Under the pieces are notes generated by a model, which worked only from the letters and a program-made list of their open reading frames with translations, was not told where the DNA came from and did not search any database. DNA of 64,000 nucleotides from Linnemannia schmuckeri (Eukaryota > Mortierellomycota > Mortierellomycetes > Mortierellales > Mortierellaceae): the NCBI GenBank assembly GCA_029449235.1, contig JANATG010000006.1, forward strand, positions 1,364,001-1,428,000, written 5' to 3'. The stretch's first letter is position 1. Every line of letters starts with the position of its first letter. Below, piece by piece: positions 1-12,446 of this stretch. A program made the position numbers and the translations under genes.

Positions 1-14
1 TTTTTTTTTCTTAC

Positions 15-1214
15 CTTGGCGTAACGGGCATTGGAATAAAAGAGGTCTGAAGTGAACTTTGCAGCAATCATCAAGGAGGTAATCAACAGGCGATGGATGT
101 TGAAGCTGTTGATACGGAAGCCATTGCCTGTTGCAGGCTGGACTGGCTCTGGGACAGGCAATGTTACAGTAGCCAAGGGAGGGGAGGGCATGCTGCTGGA
201 GAGAGAAGCAGCCTCGTACTTAGACCTCTTGTTGTCGGTTGTTGTAGTCGTCTCGGCCTCCACTTCCCTGCCACGTTTTTGGATCATTGGAAGACTGCTG
301 TCGGAGTTGTTGCTCGTGCAAGGGGTGGTAGTCGAATTGCATGTAGTCCTTGTCGTGGTAGTGCTATTGTTGGAAGAAGACAGACGGGGAGCGGATGACG
401 GAGATGCGGAAAGGGATGATGCCAAGTTGCAGGACATTTCAGGGTCCTTTGCTCCTCGAGAGCTGTCGCTGTTGCTGTTGTTGTTGTTCTTCGCACCCAC
501 GGGCACAAAAGAAGACGATTGAGAGGGTGATCCTGATACTGGGACAGGTCCTGGTGCAGAGTACAAGGCATTGGATTGGCCAGTCGTAGTTGTGTTACTG
601 CTGCAGGTGGTTGAGGTAGAGGGAGTAGTCAAGAGACCACTCTGGTGCATCTGCATCCCCTCCAATCCTCCAATCCGATCCAGAAACACCAACACGTTCA
701 GGAGGACCTCATTGGTGAAAGGGATGTACTGCAGGATCCGGGTCAAGTAGGCCTCGATGGAGATGCGGGGCACTGCCCGTGAGTGGAAGAGGGTGATGGG
801 ATCCCTCAAGGGGTTGTAGTAGCTGTCGTTCTTGTGCACCAACTTTGAGAGGAGGCAAGAGACAATCAGGAGCGTATCCTTGACGGGGTGGTTGATCACA
901 TCAAAAGTTGGAGTAGTGCTATTATTGTTGTTGAGGACAGCCATGTTGCAAGAAGAAGTGGCAGTGGTTGAAGAGAGGGCTGAGGATGGAAGTGGTGAGA
1001 ATGAGGCTGTGTTGTTGTTTTGGTTGTTGGTATTCTGGGAATGCTGTGGCGTCGTTGGTGGAGTCGTTTCCGAAGAGGAAGAAGAAGGCTTTGAGGAGAT
1101 GATGGTGGTGGGGATGGGGATGGGAAGGGTGCTGGTTGGAGAGGTGGAGGGAGGGGTGTGGTAAGAGGAGGAGTGGGATGGTTGGTGTTGATATGAACCG
1201 CAGTGTTGCTGCAT
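15..1214 (-). CDS. Pho80/PREG-type cyclin (3' part outside window)
   Basis: Regulatory cyclin of the Pho80/Pcl group. In yeast and Neurospora, relatives pair with a Pho85-type kinase and repress the phosphate-starvation response. Translation from the ATG at 1212-1214 gives 400 codons to a GTAAG donor next to position 15; the gene continues beyond the left edge. Residues 1-90 are Ser/Thr/Pro/Asn-rich. The first cyclin-box part starts near residue 100 (DVINHPVKDTLL) and runs through PRISIEAYLTRILQYIPF to LNVLVFLDRIGG. About 170 low-complexity residues follow, with a basic KRGRE segment. The box then resumes with FRINSFNIHRLLITSLM and FYSNARYAK, the most diagnostic part of the family. The ATG at 942-944 is a later in-frame alternative, but the upstream frame stays open and protein-like, so I prefer the longer form. 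Family assignment is firm; the exact orthologue (PHO80/preg or another Pcl) is inferred. Confidence 0.85.
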
Positions 1215-4200
1215 TTGTGGAGAGAGTGTATGTGAAGGGAGGGAGAGGGGAATCGTTGGTCAAAAAGGATTTTAAGAAGGAAAGGAATGAATAAGAAGTG
1301 GAAGAGGGAAAAGGCGAAGGATATGAAGGTAAAGAGAGAGGGAAATGAAAGGCAAGCGAAGAGAAGAAGCGAAGGAGTGATATACAGAAAGAAAAAAGAC
1401 GCGGGTGGTATATGAATGCGAAAAAGATGGAAAAATGAAGAAAAGGTGGGGTGCGTGGACAAAAGCAAGACCTTTTTATGAAAAGCCGGTAAGGAAGTAG
1501 AGAAGAGAGAGATGAAGAGCGATGGTGTGTTTCCCTCGCACAACAAATGGACAAAAGGAATAGCTGGCTGGCTGCAGCAAGGAGGTCATTGAAGTACTTG
1601 GTGTCTTATCCTCTTTGTCTCATTCAATAGTGCAGTATTCAATTGATCAATCAAAGCCAAAGCCAGGGTCAGATCGATTCACGTTCTCGGTCCATGTCTT
1701 CTCTTTTTTTTTTTTTTTTTTTTTCCTTCTCAACGCACCTGCCAACACGCAAAAATATCCCTCACAAGTTACAACCCTCGACTTGCTATTTGTTGGTGCA
1801 TGTGCCGCCTGCCTGTTCTCTCTTCTCCAGTCACCTCACTCACCCACTCTCTGCACACAGAAATATACAAACAAATTGAGCATTTTTCTTTTATTTTCAT
1901 TACCCACCTTATCCACCACACTAATACCTTCTCCGTCCCCTTCGCTCGTTCTCTCATTTCTCTCCACCGAAAATCCCTTTTGGTCCATACACATACTCTC
2001 ACTCTCCGATCGTCGTCCTATCAAATCGCAGTATTGGGGAACGTGCCCGCCTAAATCTCGTTCCTAATTGGACAAGACTCTCGTTCCTGAACTTTGACCT
2101 TTTTTTTCCTTCTCTCTTCCAACCATTCTGAAAAATTATGAAAACAGAAAAAGAACTTTCGCTTTGCGTTTCTCGTCTTTCCTTTTGTGCACACCTAAAA
2201 TACAATCTCTGCGTCCATAATACCGGTTTCCCTGCTCATGGTAAGGGCTGGCTTTCATTCTAGAGGTTGAGTCGGACCGATCTGGCTCCTTTTGTAATCC
2301 GGGTGTCTGGCAGGTACAAAGCCAAGGAATGAGGTGATTCTTGTCGCCGAAAAGGGTTTCTAGACCGAACTCACACAACATCAAACAAAACAGCGATGCT
2401 GAAGGTGAAAAATGGAAAAAAAAATAAAAAAAAAACTTCGCGTACTGGGTGCATGTAAAAAAAATAATAGTGCAAAAGTCTATCACCAAAAGACCCGTCG
2501 ATCAAGACAGACAAGGAGAGAAAAAATTGCAATATCGGAAGCGAGTAATTGTTTGTTAAACGAGATACTTACAAAATTGTGGGAGCCAACTCCTCGTTGT
2601 TACTACGATGGAGGTAACAACTAGATCCATCTTGGGTGCAAGAGGAAGGAAGAAGGGTATGTGTGCGTCAATGGCGTCCCGTCATTGGCGACAAGTACTT
2701 CACCACATGGTCTCTTGCTCATTCAGTCCTCATACCCGCCGGAGGAAACAAGTGGGCTTCATATAAAGGATTAGCCCATCACTTTTTTACGTTCATTCGA
2801 CAGCATCATCCTGCAGGACTCTGTGTCTACGACTCACCTACCCAATTACCGTACTTCCTTCCTTACACAAGCAAACAGGCAACAATGCGAAGGAAGTGTC
2901 CAACCTTGAAAAAATGCCTCGATTTGGGCTCTAAACCGTTCAATTGTTTTCTCCAGCCTGTGGAGCAAAAATAGCAGGCTGCAAAACGGTTGGTTGGCCT
3001 CGGTAGCCAATCAGCTTATCTCTTGGGCACATCGTGGTTGTCGTTGGACCCTTTTTTTTTGGCTTGCTTCTTAACCTATTGCCACAACCCCTGCTTACTT
3101 GCCTGTTCACCCATTACTCTACTGGGCAAACAAACGCCGATTTGAACAGGTGCACAAGTCGATGGACGAGTGCTCTTCTTCTTCTTCCTCCTTCTCTGGT
3201 TCGCTTACCAAGGACTATCCTCCGGTGCTCTTCTTTGACATGATTCGCTACCCTTGCAGCCAATGGTCATTCGACTTTTGTGTGTTTTTGCTTTCTTACT
3301 TTCATGTGTGTATGCATGTACCTTTATTCCTTGTTGTTTTGTTCCTTGCCCCGCTCACTTTATTCCCGCCTCCTTTATCTGTACGATCCAATGCCTACGC
3401 AACAAATATGCTCTGTTCAACTCAAAACTCGAATGTCGTGCAATTCCTCCACCACGTTGAACCACGCCTCAACGCTAGGCGCTTCTCATATTTATTGCAC
3501 CACCCCTCACTACCTCGTGATCATTTATTTTTTCGTTGTCTACATAACCGAACCGTATTTAACCCTGAACACTTGCATGGAGAGGAAGGGATTTTATGGA
3601 AGCGCCCTATCCCCTATTCCTTCATTCCTTTTTTTTCATTGAAGTGGGAGGAAGGGTGAGAATGTGAAACATAATGGACCGACTCTCGTGTGTACATAGA
3701 AGCGTCTCTCTTCCCCACATGCCCCACATGTGTCAAAGGGGCTGTCCTAGAGGTGGAGGAAGAGAGAGGGCTCCTTGAGGCCATCGCAAAGAAGGAAGAA
3801 GGTGAACCCCATGCAGGAAAAAAGGCAACAGTCTGTTGAGCATGACAATGTTGCAGTGCAATCCTGCAGCCTGCGGTTTGCAAATAGAGCGCTGTGCTGG
3901 AGCATATATCTAAATACAAAATACAGCCACGACCCAATTGCGTGTCCGTTGATCTGCCACCATTTTTATTTGCCTTCTGGTCTTCTGCAATCAACAAACT
4001 ATCAGCCACGTTGCTTCTACTTTCATTCTTTTTGTTGATTATCTTGTTCATGAAAAGCCAATGAGTGCCACATGCTGCTCTGGGCAACTTGCCTGTTGAT
4101 AATCTCCATTCGTATGTACCTAGCAATATCGTCCAAATGTCATTCACCGCGTATTTAGCTCACACGTATTGGAATGAGATGCAAAAAGCATGTACCGATA

Positions 4201-6626
4201 GAGTACAGAATATAGTCTTGCACCATCTCGTTTTATCAGAGTCGAATGTCTTGTAAATGTCATTTCCTTAAGGAATTTTCTCTGGTCACTCGACTGTGTT
4301 GTCAGAATCGATGGCGCAAAAGAAGGTTGACCATCTACCAATGATAATTCAAGTCATAAGGGCAAAAACAGAGTCGACACATGAACTATGCATCCCAACA
4401 GCCCGCTCGCACAAACCACGCTGCACCCTTTTTTGTCCGTTTCTTCGGCTTTTTTGCTGCAGCAATTAAAGAAGATGTCGACCCGCCTTGAGGTCTGTGC
4501 CTTTGAGCAGACGTGATCATCACAAAGTGGATCTAGGCCTGATGGTGGTGCCCTCGAAAGAGTACGTTGTTTCATTGTCGTTCACGCGACCACTTCGAAG
4601 GTTCTGTTCTCCATGTCATATTTTTCTTGAGCAGTGATGACTTACCTCTTGGAACCTTTGCACAGTTCTGTGTAGAAGTATGTAGGGTAGAAAGTCAAAA
4701 GTCAAATGATGGGATGGATACATCGTAGGCGCGACTGCTTTTATGGATGATCGAGGGGTTGCCACCAATGTGCCGAAATTTTGTTTTCGTATCAACAAGA
4801 AATGAGGACACAATTACTTTGAATGATGCCCATTATTTCATTTTCAAGAATTGACGCTGTCATTTTAATACCCACATAAAAAGGGCGAAAATATGATCGA
4901 AAAGTAGAAATCAATCCCATTTTTGCACACCATGCTTTGCTTAAGTATGCGCCTGTATAGCGTGAGTTCAAAGGGTGGAGGATTTCCTTCTTTTGAACGG
5001 CTTCTCCCGGACACAAAAATGGTTGCTTGGCAGTTGTTTGCGTGCATCTTGATTACAAGAAGGAATCTGCTGTGAATAACGAGAGAAAAAGAAAAAGAGA
5101 AAAAGAAAAAGACAAGGAACTAGCGCTGGTGTTTAGTCATAACTTCAGAGTATATGTTCCAGAGGTCGTTGGTCATTGGATAAAAAGATGGAGATCAAAC
5201 CTTGCCCAAAATATCTGTCTTGTTGCCTTGGTCTTTGACTGCTCGCACTGCTGGTCCTCCCCAGTTAAACCCAACCCTCTTTGGTGCTGCTTTGGACTAG
5301 AAGCAAAATGAAAGAGGAATCTACAGCTTGTACAGAAGTACATAGTCGAATGCTGGCATGACGAACTAACCCCGTTGTTTTTCATTTGTGCCTTAGTCAT
5401 GTACCTCCTTTTTTTTTTATTACAAACGCGTTCAAGTCGTGTGCTGCTCATCAGTGTCAGAAGAATCGCTAGAACATTTCATATATCGTTTCGTCCCCCC
5501 TTGTAAATATGTGCTAATGTGGGGACTTTCTCTAGAGACCAAAGAGGAGGCAGAGAGAGGGGCTAAACACGATCTACTCTACTTGGTACCGACAATGCAC
5601 CTAAAACTAGTAGCAGACGTTTTATTTGTTTTTGACTTCAGAGCAGAGCACTTTTTGCTTCTTATTTTTTTTGGTATGAAGGAGCATGGCGCTAAGCTAG
5701 GATGAAGTTCCCTACTCTCTCTCCCTTTCACTTTCTTACCTTCAACAAGCGCACTCTCTCTCAGTACCTGAGAAGCTTTTTTTTTTTTTTTTAGTTCATA
5801 GCATTCTTCTTCTTGGTTACGAAACTGGTTATGAAATGGTTTGTTATCAGTTTCAATCATGATGATGAGGATGGATGATGAGGTGCTCATTTTTATGATC
5901 GACCTGGCGTCCGTCCCGTCTGTTATCAAACAAGGATAAATGACAATAGCACTCTCGGGGTAAAATGTGTGAGCATTCATTTTCTTTTTGAAATTGTTGC
6001 AGAAACGATCATCCCACGCGCTGTGGTGGTAGTGAACAATGAAAAGGAGTACGTCGAGCCAGGCGCGAGATGTAGGTTGCATGGTAAACCTTTTTTTTTA
6101 TGTGATGATGAGAGGAGAGCAAGGAAAGTCAGCTTGTCAGCAAAGAGGTAACTGCAGAGCCAGTATGGACAAGTGTAAAATTGAGAAATAAAAAAAAGAA
6201 AGACGAGAGCCTCAACGAAGATAGTTCAATTGCAGGATATGTCTTATTTTTATCACAGGTGAAATTGCTTTCAGTTTGTCATTGAGAGCACCTTGAAAGA
6301 AAAAATAAATCCAAGCGTGTCTAGTGGTGAAGTGAAGAAGAAGGTATGAAGGATACGCAAATAAGGCAAAGAAGGGGATAACAAGGGCGGCACAAGGACG
6401 AGAAAGAGAAAGAACGAATCCTAGTGGTACTACCTTTTTTTTTTCCTCCATCCAGCCCCTTTTTCACAAGTAATAACATCGCTCTTTCTCTCAACATCAG
6501 TACCGAGTCTAAGGGCATGTCTCAGTTGATGATTATTGGTTGTTGCCTGTGTTCTGTGCCTGAACTGATGGCACATCCATTTGATGGTACCTGAGCAAAT
6601 GAGCTGAGTGTGTGCCAGACATATAC

Positions 6627-6657
<31 letters not shown>

Positions 6658-7490
6658 GTTCTCGTCCTTCTTGCTCCGTCTTACCCTCCCTCTGACCCCT
6701 GATCACCCACCGCCTACCTTGGCTCATTTGCCCATTGCCTTTGGGTCATCATCTTACCTTTCTCTCTCCTTCCTACCCTTTCTCATCTCTCTCTCTCTCT
6801 CTCTTTCTTTTCCATCTCTTTTTTTTTCCCTTTTCTCTCTCTTTCCCTTTCCCTTTCCCTCGGCCATTCTTCACCCTCCTTCCACTCCATTCCGTTCCTC
6901 CTCCTTCCCTTCCCGCCCTTTCTGCATTCAACCTCGTGTCTCGCCATTTTCCATTCCTTTCATTCATACCGCCTTCACTCTTCTTCCTCCTATTCTTGAT
7001 TGTTGCTCTTTCTCACGACTGTCCTTTTACTTGCCTTCCTGTGTACTCTTCTTTTGTTCTCTTCACACTTCTTGGAATTGCTCCTCTTCCTCTCCGACAA
7101 ACCTCCTTCCTCGTTCTTTATTCTCTCTTGCTGGTTCAAGTGAGCTCTTCTTTTTTCCTGACATTTTTTTAACACACGAAGTCGTTGTTTTATTTCTCAT
7201 ATCACCCGGCGGCAGCTTTGGTAAGAGTTTTTTTTTTCTCTTTCAACAACAACCCGACAACTCCACCGTGGCGATCCTCTCAACCAACCTTCTTTTTCAT
7301 TGACATTCTTCATTCTCTTTTATCCATATATACCCGCCAATCATCTTTTTCTGGTAGCGGTATTCGTGCTGACCATTGTTTACTTGTTCGTCCGTATATT
7401 TGATACTTTCAGATCGGCACCGAAAAGAATTTATTATACTGTTGGTGCGGTTACACAACAACTCGATTCCCCACACACCCTCAACACATT
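1215..7490. other. 6.3 kb intergenic region, no gene recognised
   Basis: This region lies between two divergently transcribed genes. It contains T runs (about 21 T near 1704-1724; 29 T at 6629-6657), a GAAAAA/AGAAAA short repeat near 5085-5120, and pyrimidine-rich DNA from about 6660 to 7170. The open frames in it (for example 3614-4147 and 5579-6082 on the minus strand) have no recognisable domain, no codon bias like the neighbouring genes and no supporting splice structure. I saw no tRNA-like A/B boxes and no transposon coding sequence. Confidence 0.6.
6658..7180 (+). promoter_or_regulatory. Pyrimidine-rich upstream tract of the Sel1-repeat gene
   Basis: About 500 bp are dominated by C and T on the plus strand, with CTCTCT and TTTCCC blocks, directly after a 29-T run. 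They end about 300 bp before the ATG at 7491. Similar but shorter tracts precede most genes here (for example 13750-13900, 18530-18900 and 42540-42790), so this looks like the ordinary promoter style of the genome. No transcription factor site is claimed. Confidence 0.35.
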
Positions 7491-10181
7491 ATGGCAAGCA
7501 CCGCAGAAAGCAGATACCAGCAGCCGCGGTACGGCAATAACCAGACAAATGGCGGCGGCGGCCAGGGTCAGTCCTATGTCCTTTACCCAGACGTCCCCCA
7601 GGTTCCTCAGCCCACGCCTCGCAAGAAGCCACAACAGGATCACCAGCAACAGCAACAGCAGCAGCAGCAACGATCGTACGGTGATCTTACCCCTCAGTCG
7701 TCTTATTCTTCGACTTCATCCTCACACCAGAACCGATCGCCTGCACCATCGCGCGGCAACAGTGGAAGTAACGGAATCAACATTGCAGGAGCCAGCCCAA
7801 GGATCAAGCAGAGTCAACTGAGTTATCTCAACTCACCCGCCGTCTTCTCGACCTCTCCCTCAGCGGCGGCCCCGCCTTCACCTATTTCACCTTCGAGTCC
7901 GTCACCCATCGAAATCATGACGGGTCATTTGGGTCGTACCCACTTGGAGGAGCCTGTTCAGGACCGTCTCCAGTTTGAAAACTATGATCAGAAGCAGTAC
8001 CAGCAACCACGAAAGAACTCTGGTAACAGCTCGACTCAGCAGCAGTTTCAACAACAGAGGCATCAACAGCTCGCACAGGAGAACGAGAGTTACAGTTCTG
8101 GTAGTCTGAAGCAGTCAGGATCGACTGGCTCTGCTCGCTCGATGGGTTCTCAGGGTCGTGACCAGAATGGTGCTCTGCGCCAGTCGCCCTCCTCCGGTTC
8201 TGCCTATTCCGTAGGCAGCAATGGCCAGACCCCTAGCCAGCGTCAGCAGCAGCGTGCCATGAATGGAGAGTTGAACAAATCTGGATCTTCAGCCTCGGCC
8301 CACTCGGTCGGTTCTTCCAGAAGCCATAACTTGCATCCTAGCCATAGCACGGGCTCTGCTACATCTAACTCTTCGTCTCATATGCGTCAACAGCAGCAGA
8401 TCTCCTCCTCTAACCGTGGAGCACCCACTTCGACACCATCACCCCTTGCATACGACCATGACCAAGACGACGACAAGGAACGGGGCGATAACGAGGATCA
8501 CCAGAAGCAGGCCTTCCAATACCAACAAAAGCTCCAGCAAAAGCCTCCCTCCACTCATGGTGGAGAAGACGACAGTGACGATTCGGATTCTGGCTCAATG
8601 CTCTCATACAGACGATCCATTTCCAGACTGTCCATGTCTTATAAGCGGACTCAAGGAGGCGCGCCCAACATCAGTCTCTTTGGACCCAAGCAAAGAGCAG
8701 CCATGCTTCAGGGAAGCCAATCATCAGAGCTGTCGAGTTCACAAAAGATGATTCAGGACCAACGAGAAGAACGACTTCGCCAACAAAAGCAACAACAACA
8801 GTACAACAACCAGGGCGGTAACAACTCGTCCATGGCTTCGATCGATCAATACCCACGTCAGGATGAAGGACGGCCATCGATGAACCGCAACCATTCTGGC
8901 GGCAGCAACCAGCAGCAGTACCAGGGAGGATCACCTCAGATCCCAGACAGGAGCACCTCCACCGAACACATGAACAGCGGGAACGGTCGGTCAAGGCAGC
9001 AGCAGCAGCCATCATATCCAGGAAACGGTCGTGGCCATCCTTCATCTCCAAACATCCCTGAGCGACAGCTTTCTAACCAACAGCATTCACAACAACAGTA
9101 CAGCCAGCAACCTCGCTCCAACCATGACCAAGGACACAACCAGTCCTCTCAGAGATCTCGCCCTAACCAGCTCAACCTCACGCCTAACGACCATCAACAA
9201 GACCAGCGTTCTCGGTCACCGATGCCCTCAGGAGCACGCACACCTGGATTGCCCGGTCAAGGGTCAACGCTGAGCAGCAATGGCGGCGGAAATGGAGGTG
9301 TATACCGTCAAAACGGCCCTCCTGGCAGCGGTGGAGGATTCTCTAACTCGTCCACAAGCCTCCCTCTCCCATCTTCCCGAGGCAACAACAACAACGGCTC
9401 CAACAACAACGGCGTCAACCTTCACCCAGCACATCACCTGGCCTCTGGCGGATACGTCCGTCCCGAAGAAGCCGTAGGACCCTCGAACCCCATGCCCGAA
9501 AAGGCCGAAGACTATGTCCGCCAGGGTATCGAGTTCCACGAAATCGGCGATATCGCCAAGGCGACACATTTCTTCCGGACAGCCGCAGAGTTGGGCGATC
9601 CTGTCGGTATGCTGATGTATGGACTGAGTGTCCGTCACGGATGGGGTTGTTCCTCCAACCGTCAGCTGGCCTTCCAGTACCTCCAAAAGTCGGCCGAGCA
9701 TGCGGTTGGTGATTTGAAATCGAGGGATTCGTTTGCTTCCACGGCGGCCAAGGGCGAGTTGGTTCTCGCTATTTATGAACTCGGAATCTGTTTCCGACAT
9801 GGATGGGGTGCCGATAAGAACAAGAAGACTGCCGCCTACTACTTTGAAATCGCTGCTAATCTCGTAAGTACTTTTTCCCTCTTGCTTCTGTCCTGTCTTC
9901 TTCTGTCACGTTCATTACTTTTGGATGTATTTACTAAACGTTTCATTTTGCATTGTCTATTTTAAACCTAATAGGGAGATCCAGATGCACAGAATGATTT
10001 GGCATGGTGCTATTATCACGGCGTGGGAGTCAAGAAGGACATGTTCAAGGCCGCAAAATACTACCGTCTGGCCGCAGCACAGGGGTTGGAAACTGTGGGC
10101 AACTCGTGGATCTGGAAAGACAAGTATGGAGGAATGCCATCCAGCCCTACTGGCGACAGCAAGGGACACGCGCCCTTCTAG
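7491..10181 (+). CDS. Sel1-repeat protein of the Nif1/Dsf2 type
   Basis: Two exons, 7491-9863 and 9975-10181, split by a 111 nt GTAAGT..TAG intron; the joined frame gives 859 aa. Residues 1 to about 660 are low-complexity, rich in Gln, Ser, Asn and Pro, with a polyQ run near 47-59 and many potential phosphorylation sites. From about 668 there are three to four Sel1-type TPR-like repeats, seen as AYYFEIAANLGDPDAQNDLA and KAAKYYRLAAAQG. The protein ends shortly after GNSWIWKDKYGG. A disordered N-terminus, C-terminal Sel1 repeats and a terminal WIWK-KY block match S. pombe Nif1 and S. cerevisiae Dsf2 better than the chitin synthase activator Skt5, which has more repeats and usually a CaaX end. 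Nif1 is reported to restrain the mitotic kinase Nim1/Cdr1. A cell-cycle or morphogenesis role here is inference. Confidence 0.82.
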
Positions 10182-10495
10182 ACAGAGACGCTTTGACATT
10201 TTGTTTTTTGCTGTAGTTGTTTCAAATAGAAAACATATTCGTAGTGAAGGTACCAAATTGCTCCATAACAGAGTTTGGTCGTGACTTGTATTTGTTTGGA
10301 TATGCCATTATTGTACCCAGCTCTGAACAGCATTATTAACCGTTGCGGAGCAAATCCATACTGTTGACATTTAGGATAATATACATTGCTTTCTCATTTA
10401 TTTTATGCATATTCCTCATTCCATCGCTATTTTGGTGCTTTGAATGACTACACACGCAAGTGAAAACATCCAGTCCTTGATTCCGATAGAGGTCT
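10182..10495. other. Convergent 3' intergenic region
   Basis: This is 314 bp between the stop codons of two converging genes. It is AT-rich and probably holds both 3' UTRs. I see no other feature. Confidence 0.6.
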
Positions 10496-11416
10496 CTAAA
10501 GCCATTTCGGATGGTCCATGGGGACACGGACAAGATCTGTATCAAACAGCTCAATGAACTGTTCATTCAGCACCCGCACTTTTGGACCCGCGTACCGCCG
10601 ATACTCTTCAAAGATTGATGTTAAATTCCACCTCTGTAGTTTCCTTAAACATCCCACAATCGTCCCTAAACATGTAAGTAACATTAGATGAAAAAAAAAA
10701 CAAGTTGTGGGTAGGGTGAACAAAAACGCACGAATACTTACAAACGATACACACACATTCAAGCTTTTGTATATTTTCTTGGATGTTTACCTGTGCGATG
10801 CCGCCCGAGATTACACATGACGATCATGGGATAGTTTTTGGGGGTGAGGATGAGTTCAGAGGCTTCTAGAACGACTTCTTCGGTGATGGGGTCCCATGCA
10901 TTCATGGACGATACGACCCCCAAGTGGTGGAGCTGAATATCCTGATCATCCACGAAATCCAGGCTATTTAGGAAAAAATTCAGTTAAAAGATGGCGAAAG
11001 GAGGTATTAGCCATATCGGCTCGTAAGAAAATCCTGATGTTCTACAGTATGCGATGCAATGTCAGGGTGATGGTATCCAGGATTAAAAAAAAAAAAGAAA
11101 GGAAAGAGGGATCTTACAAGCGTTGGTTGGGTTCTTCGGGAGCGAGCCAGACTACGGTTTTGAGACCGAGTTTTTCGAGGAAGGGGAAGTTGAGTTCGTT
11201 GGGCTGTCCTGACCGATAGAGATCCTCTTCGATCATCCCGTAGTTCTAGATTGAGTGGGTTGTAATTCAGGATCTCGTAAGTTATTCCCTGTTAACTTCA
11301 GCTGTTTTGGCGAAACAGGGCTTAGTTCGACTAAAGTGCAGGAGAAAAAGAAAAAGGCGTGGGCAAATAAAGAAAGGGCCGCGTACCAGTGGTGGGATGA
11401 GATGTTGTGAAGTCAT
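10496..11416 (-). CDS. OCA1: Oca1-type atypical dual-specificity phosphatase
   Basis: Four exons in transcription order: 11416-11387, 11245-11118, 10963-10791 and 10665-10496. The joined product is 166 aa. It starts with a PPL-NYGMIEEDLYRSGQPNE block and has the P-loop CNLGRHRTG at residues 103-111 (CX5R: Cys103, Arg109). The Arg-Thr-Gly is split by the last intron. GCLRKLQRWNLTSIFEEYRR follows, and the end is FIELFDTDLVRVP. This is the plant-and-fungi atypical DSP family that includes Oca1 and Siw14. Siw14 cleaves inositol pyrophosphates, whereas yeast Oca1 acts in oxidant-induced cell-cycle arrest. The LYRSGQPNELNFPFL and NAWDPITEE segments favour Oca1. The catalytic Cys and Arg are both present, so activity is plausible. 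The first exon is only ten codons. Confidence 0.88.
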
Positions 11417-12397
11417 GATGGAAGTTGTTTGTAGATGTAGAAGTTGAACTGTTTTCGAGAATCCGGCTGAGTATGATGTGTATAGTTGTTGCTGTTGGTG
11501 TCCTTGTGTGTTTTCTCCTCCTGTCGCCCTTGAGCTTTTCTTTGGTCGTTCCTGCGTTTCTGTCGCTTGTGTGTATGATGCAAGAAAGAATGTGATGCGT
11601 AACTGGGCTTGGTCCTTTTTGTCTGGACAATTTGGCAATTTCGGAAGAAGATTTGATCGCATGCATAAGCCACCTTGATCCGCCCACACGATCTAAAGGT
11701 CTCTTCTCTCCCACTCTCTCCACAACTTTCTTGCCAACAAAGGTCGTCTCTCTCACTCTTCTTTCTCTTTTTTCCTCTTTTACTTTTGGCGTCCGATCCC
11801 TCACACCTCACGCTTTCATTTTTTTTTTTTTTTTTTTTTTACAAAATGATGAACTAATAAAAGACCCTGCGGGATCAATAGGCGCCACTCTAATTCAAAC
11901 ATTGGCGCGTTCTCCTCGTCCTTTGTTTTTGAGTCCGCAAAAGGACTAGCCACGGTCTATCACTTCTATGAGGCCAGAGTTGTTCTTATCTGTGTTTTAT
12001 ACCTTTGAAATACACCACTGTGTAGCATGTTGCTATTTGCTTCGCCCATCCGCCATTTTCTTTATGCTTCTCAAGTCTCTACCAAGGTTGATCAAATCAC
12101 GTTGCGTACTCGTACTGATCAAAGTGATAGACACTGATCACCGAGCGGATCAAGTTTGATTCAACTGATCGACCAACTAATAACAACTAAAACATTATGG
12201 CTGATGAACTATTTCTTTTCTTTTTTTTTTTTTTTTGCTTAAAGACCTTCCGACCATTGCATGTGCCGTTCGGTGAATGAGCAAGTTGCGTAGTGAAAAA
12301 GAAGCAGTGCAATGACACCCTTCCTTTTAACCGCTTTTTTTTGTCCCACGGGACAATTCAAAGGAAAGTGTGACTTGTGATCGTCCCTGAAAAAATA

Positions 12398-12446
12398 TTT
12401 GACTCGGTGGAAACAAAAAAAAAAAATCTGCTTCCACCGAGTCAAA
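12398..12446. repeat. Inverted repeat with 15 bp arms
   Basis: The left arm TTTGACTCGGTGGAA (12398-12412) is the exact reverse complement of the right arm (12432-12446). They are separated by a 19 nt loop rich in A. Eleven bases of the left arm (ACTCGGTGGAA) recur in direct orientation at 12526-12536. No gene overlaps it. It could be an RNA hairpin, a terminator-like element or a mobile-element footprint; the sequence alone does not decide. Confidence 0.75.

Noticed and set aside
922..1554. Two overlapping minus-strand frames of over 200 codons
   Set aside because: Both are alternate frames over the pyrimidine-rich leader and N-terminus of the Pho80-type cyclin. The true cyclin frame starts at 1214.
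3614..4147. A 177-codon minus-strand open frame
   Set aside because: No domain, no biased codons, no splice context, and it lies in a long gene-poor region; chance is sufficient.
6608..7303. A 231-codon plus-strand open frame
   Set aside because: It reads a T run and CT tracts as Phe/Leu/Ser/Pro; it is the promoter of the next gene.
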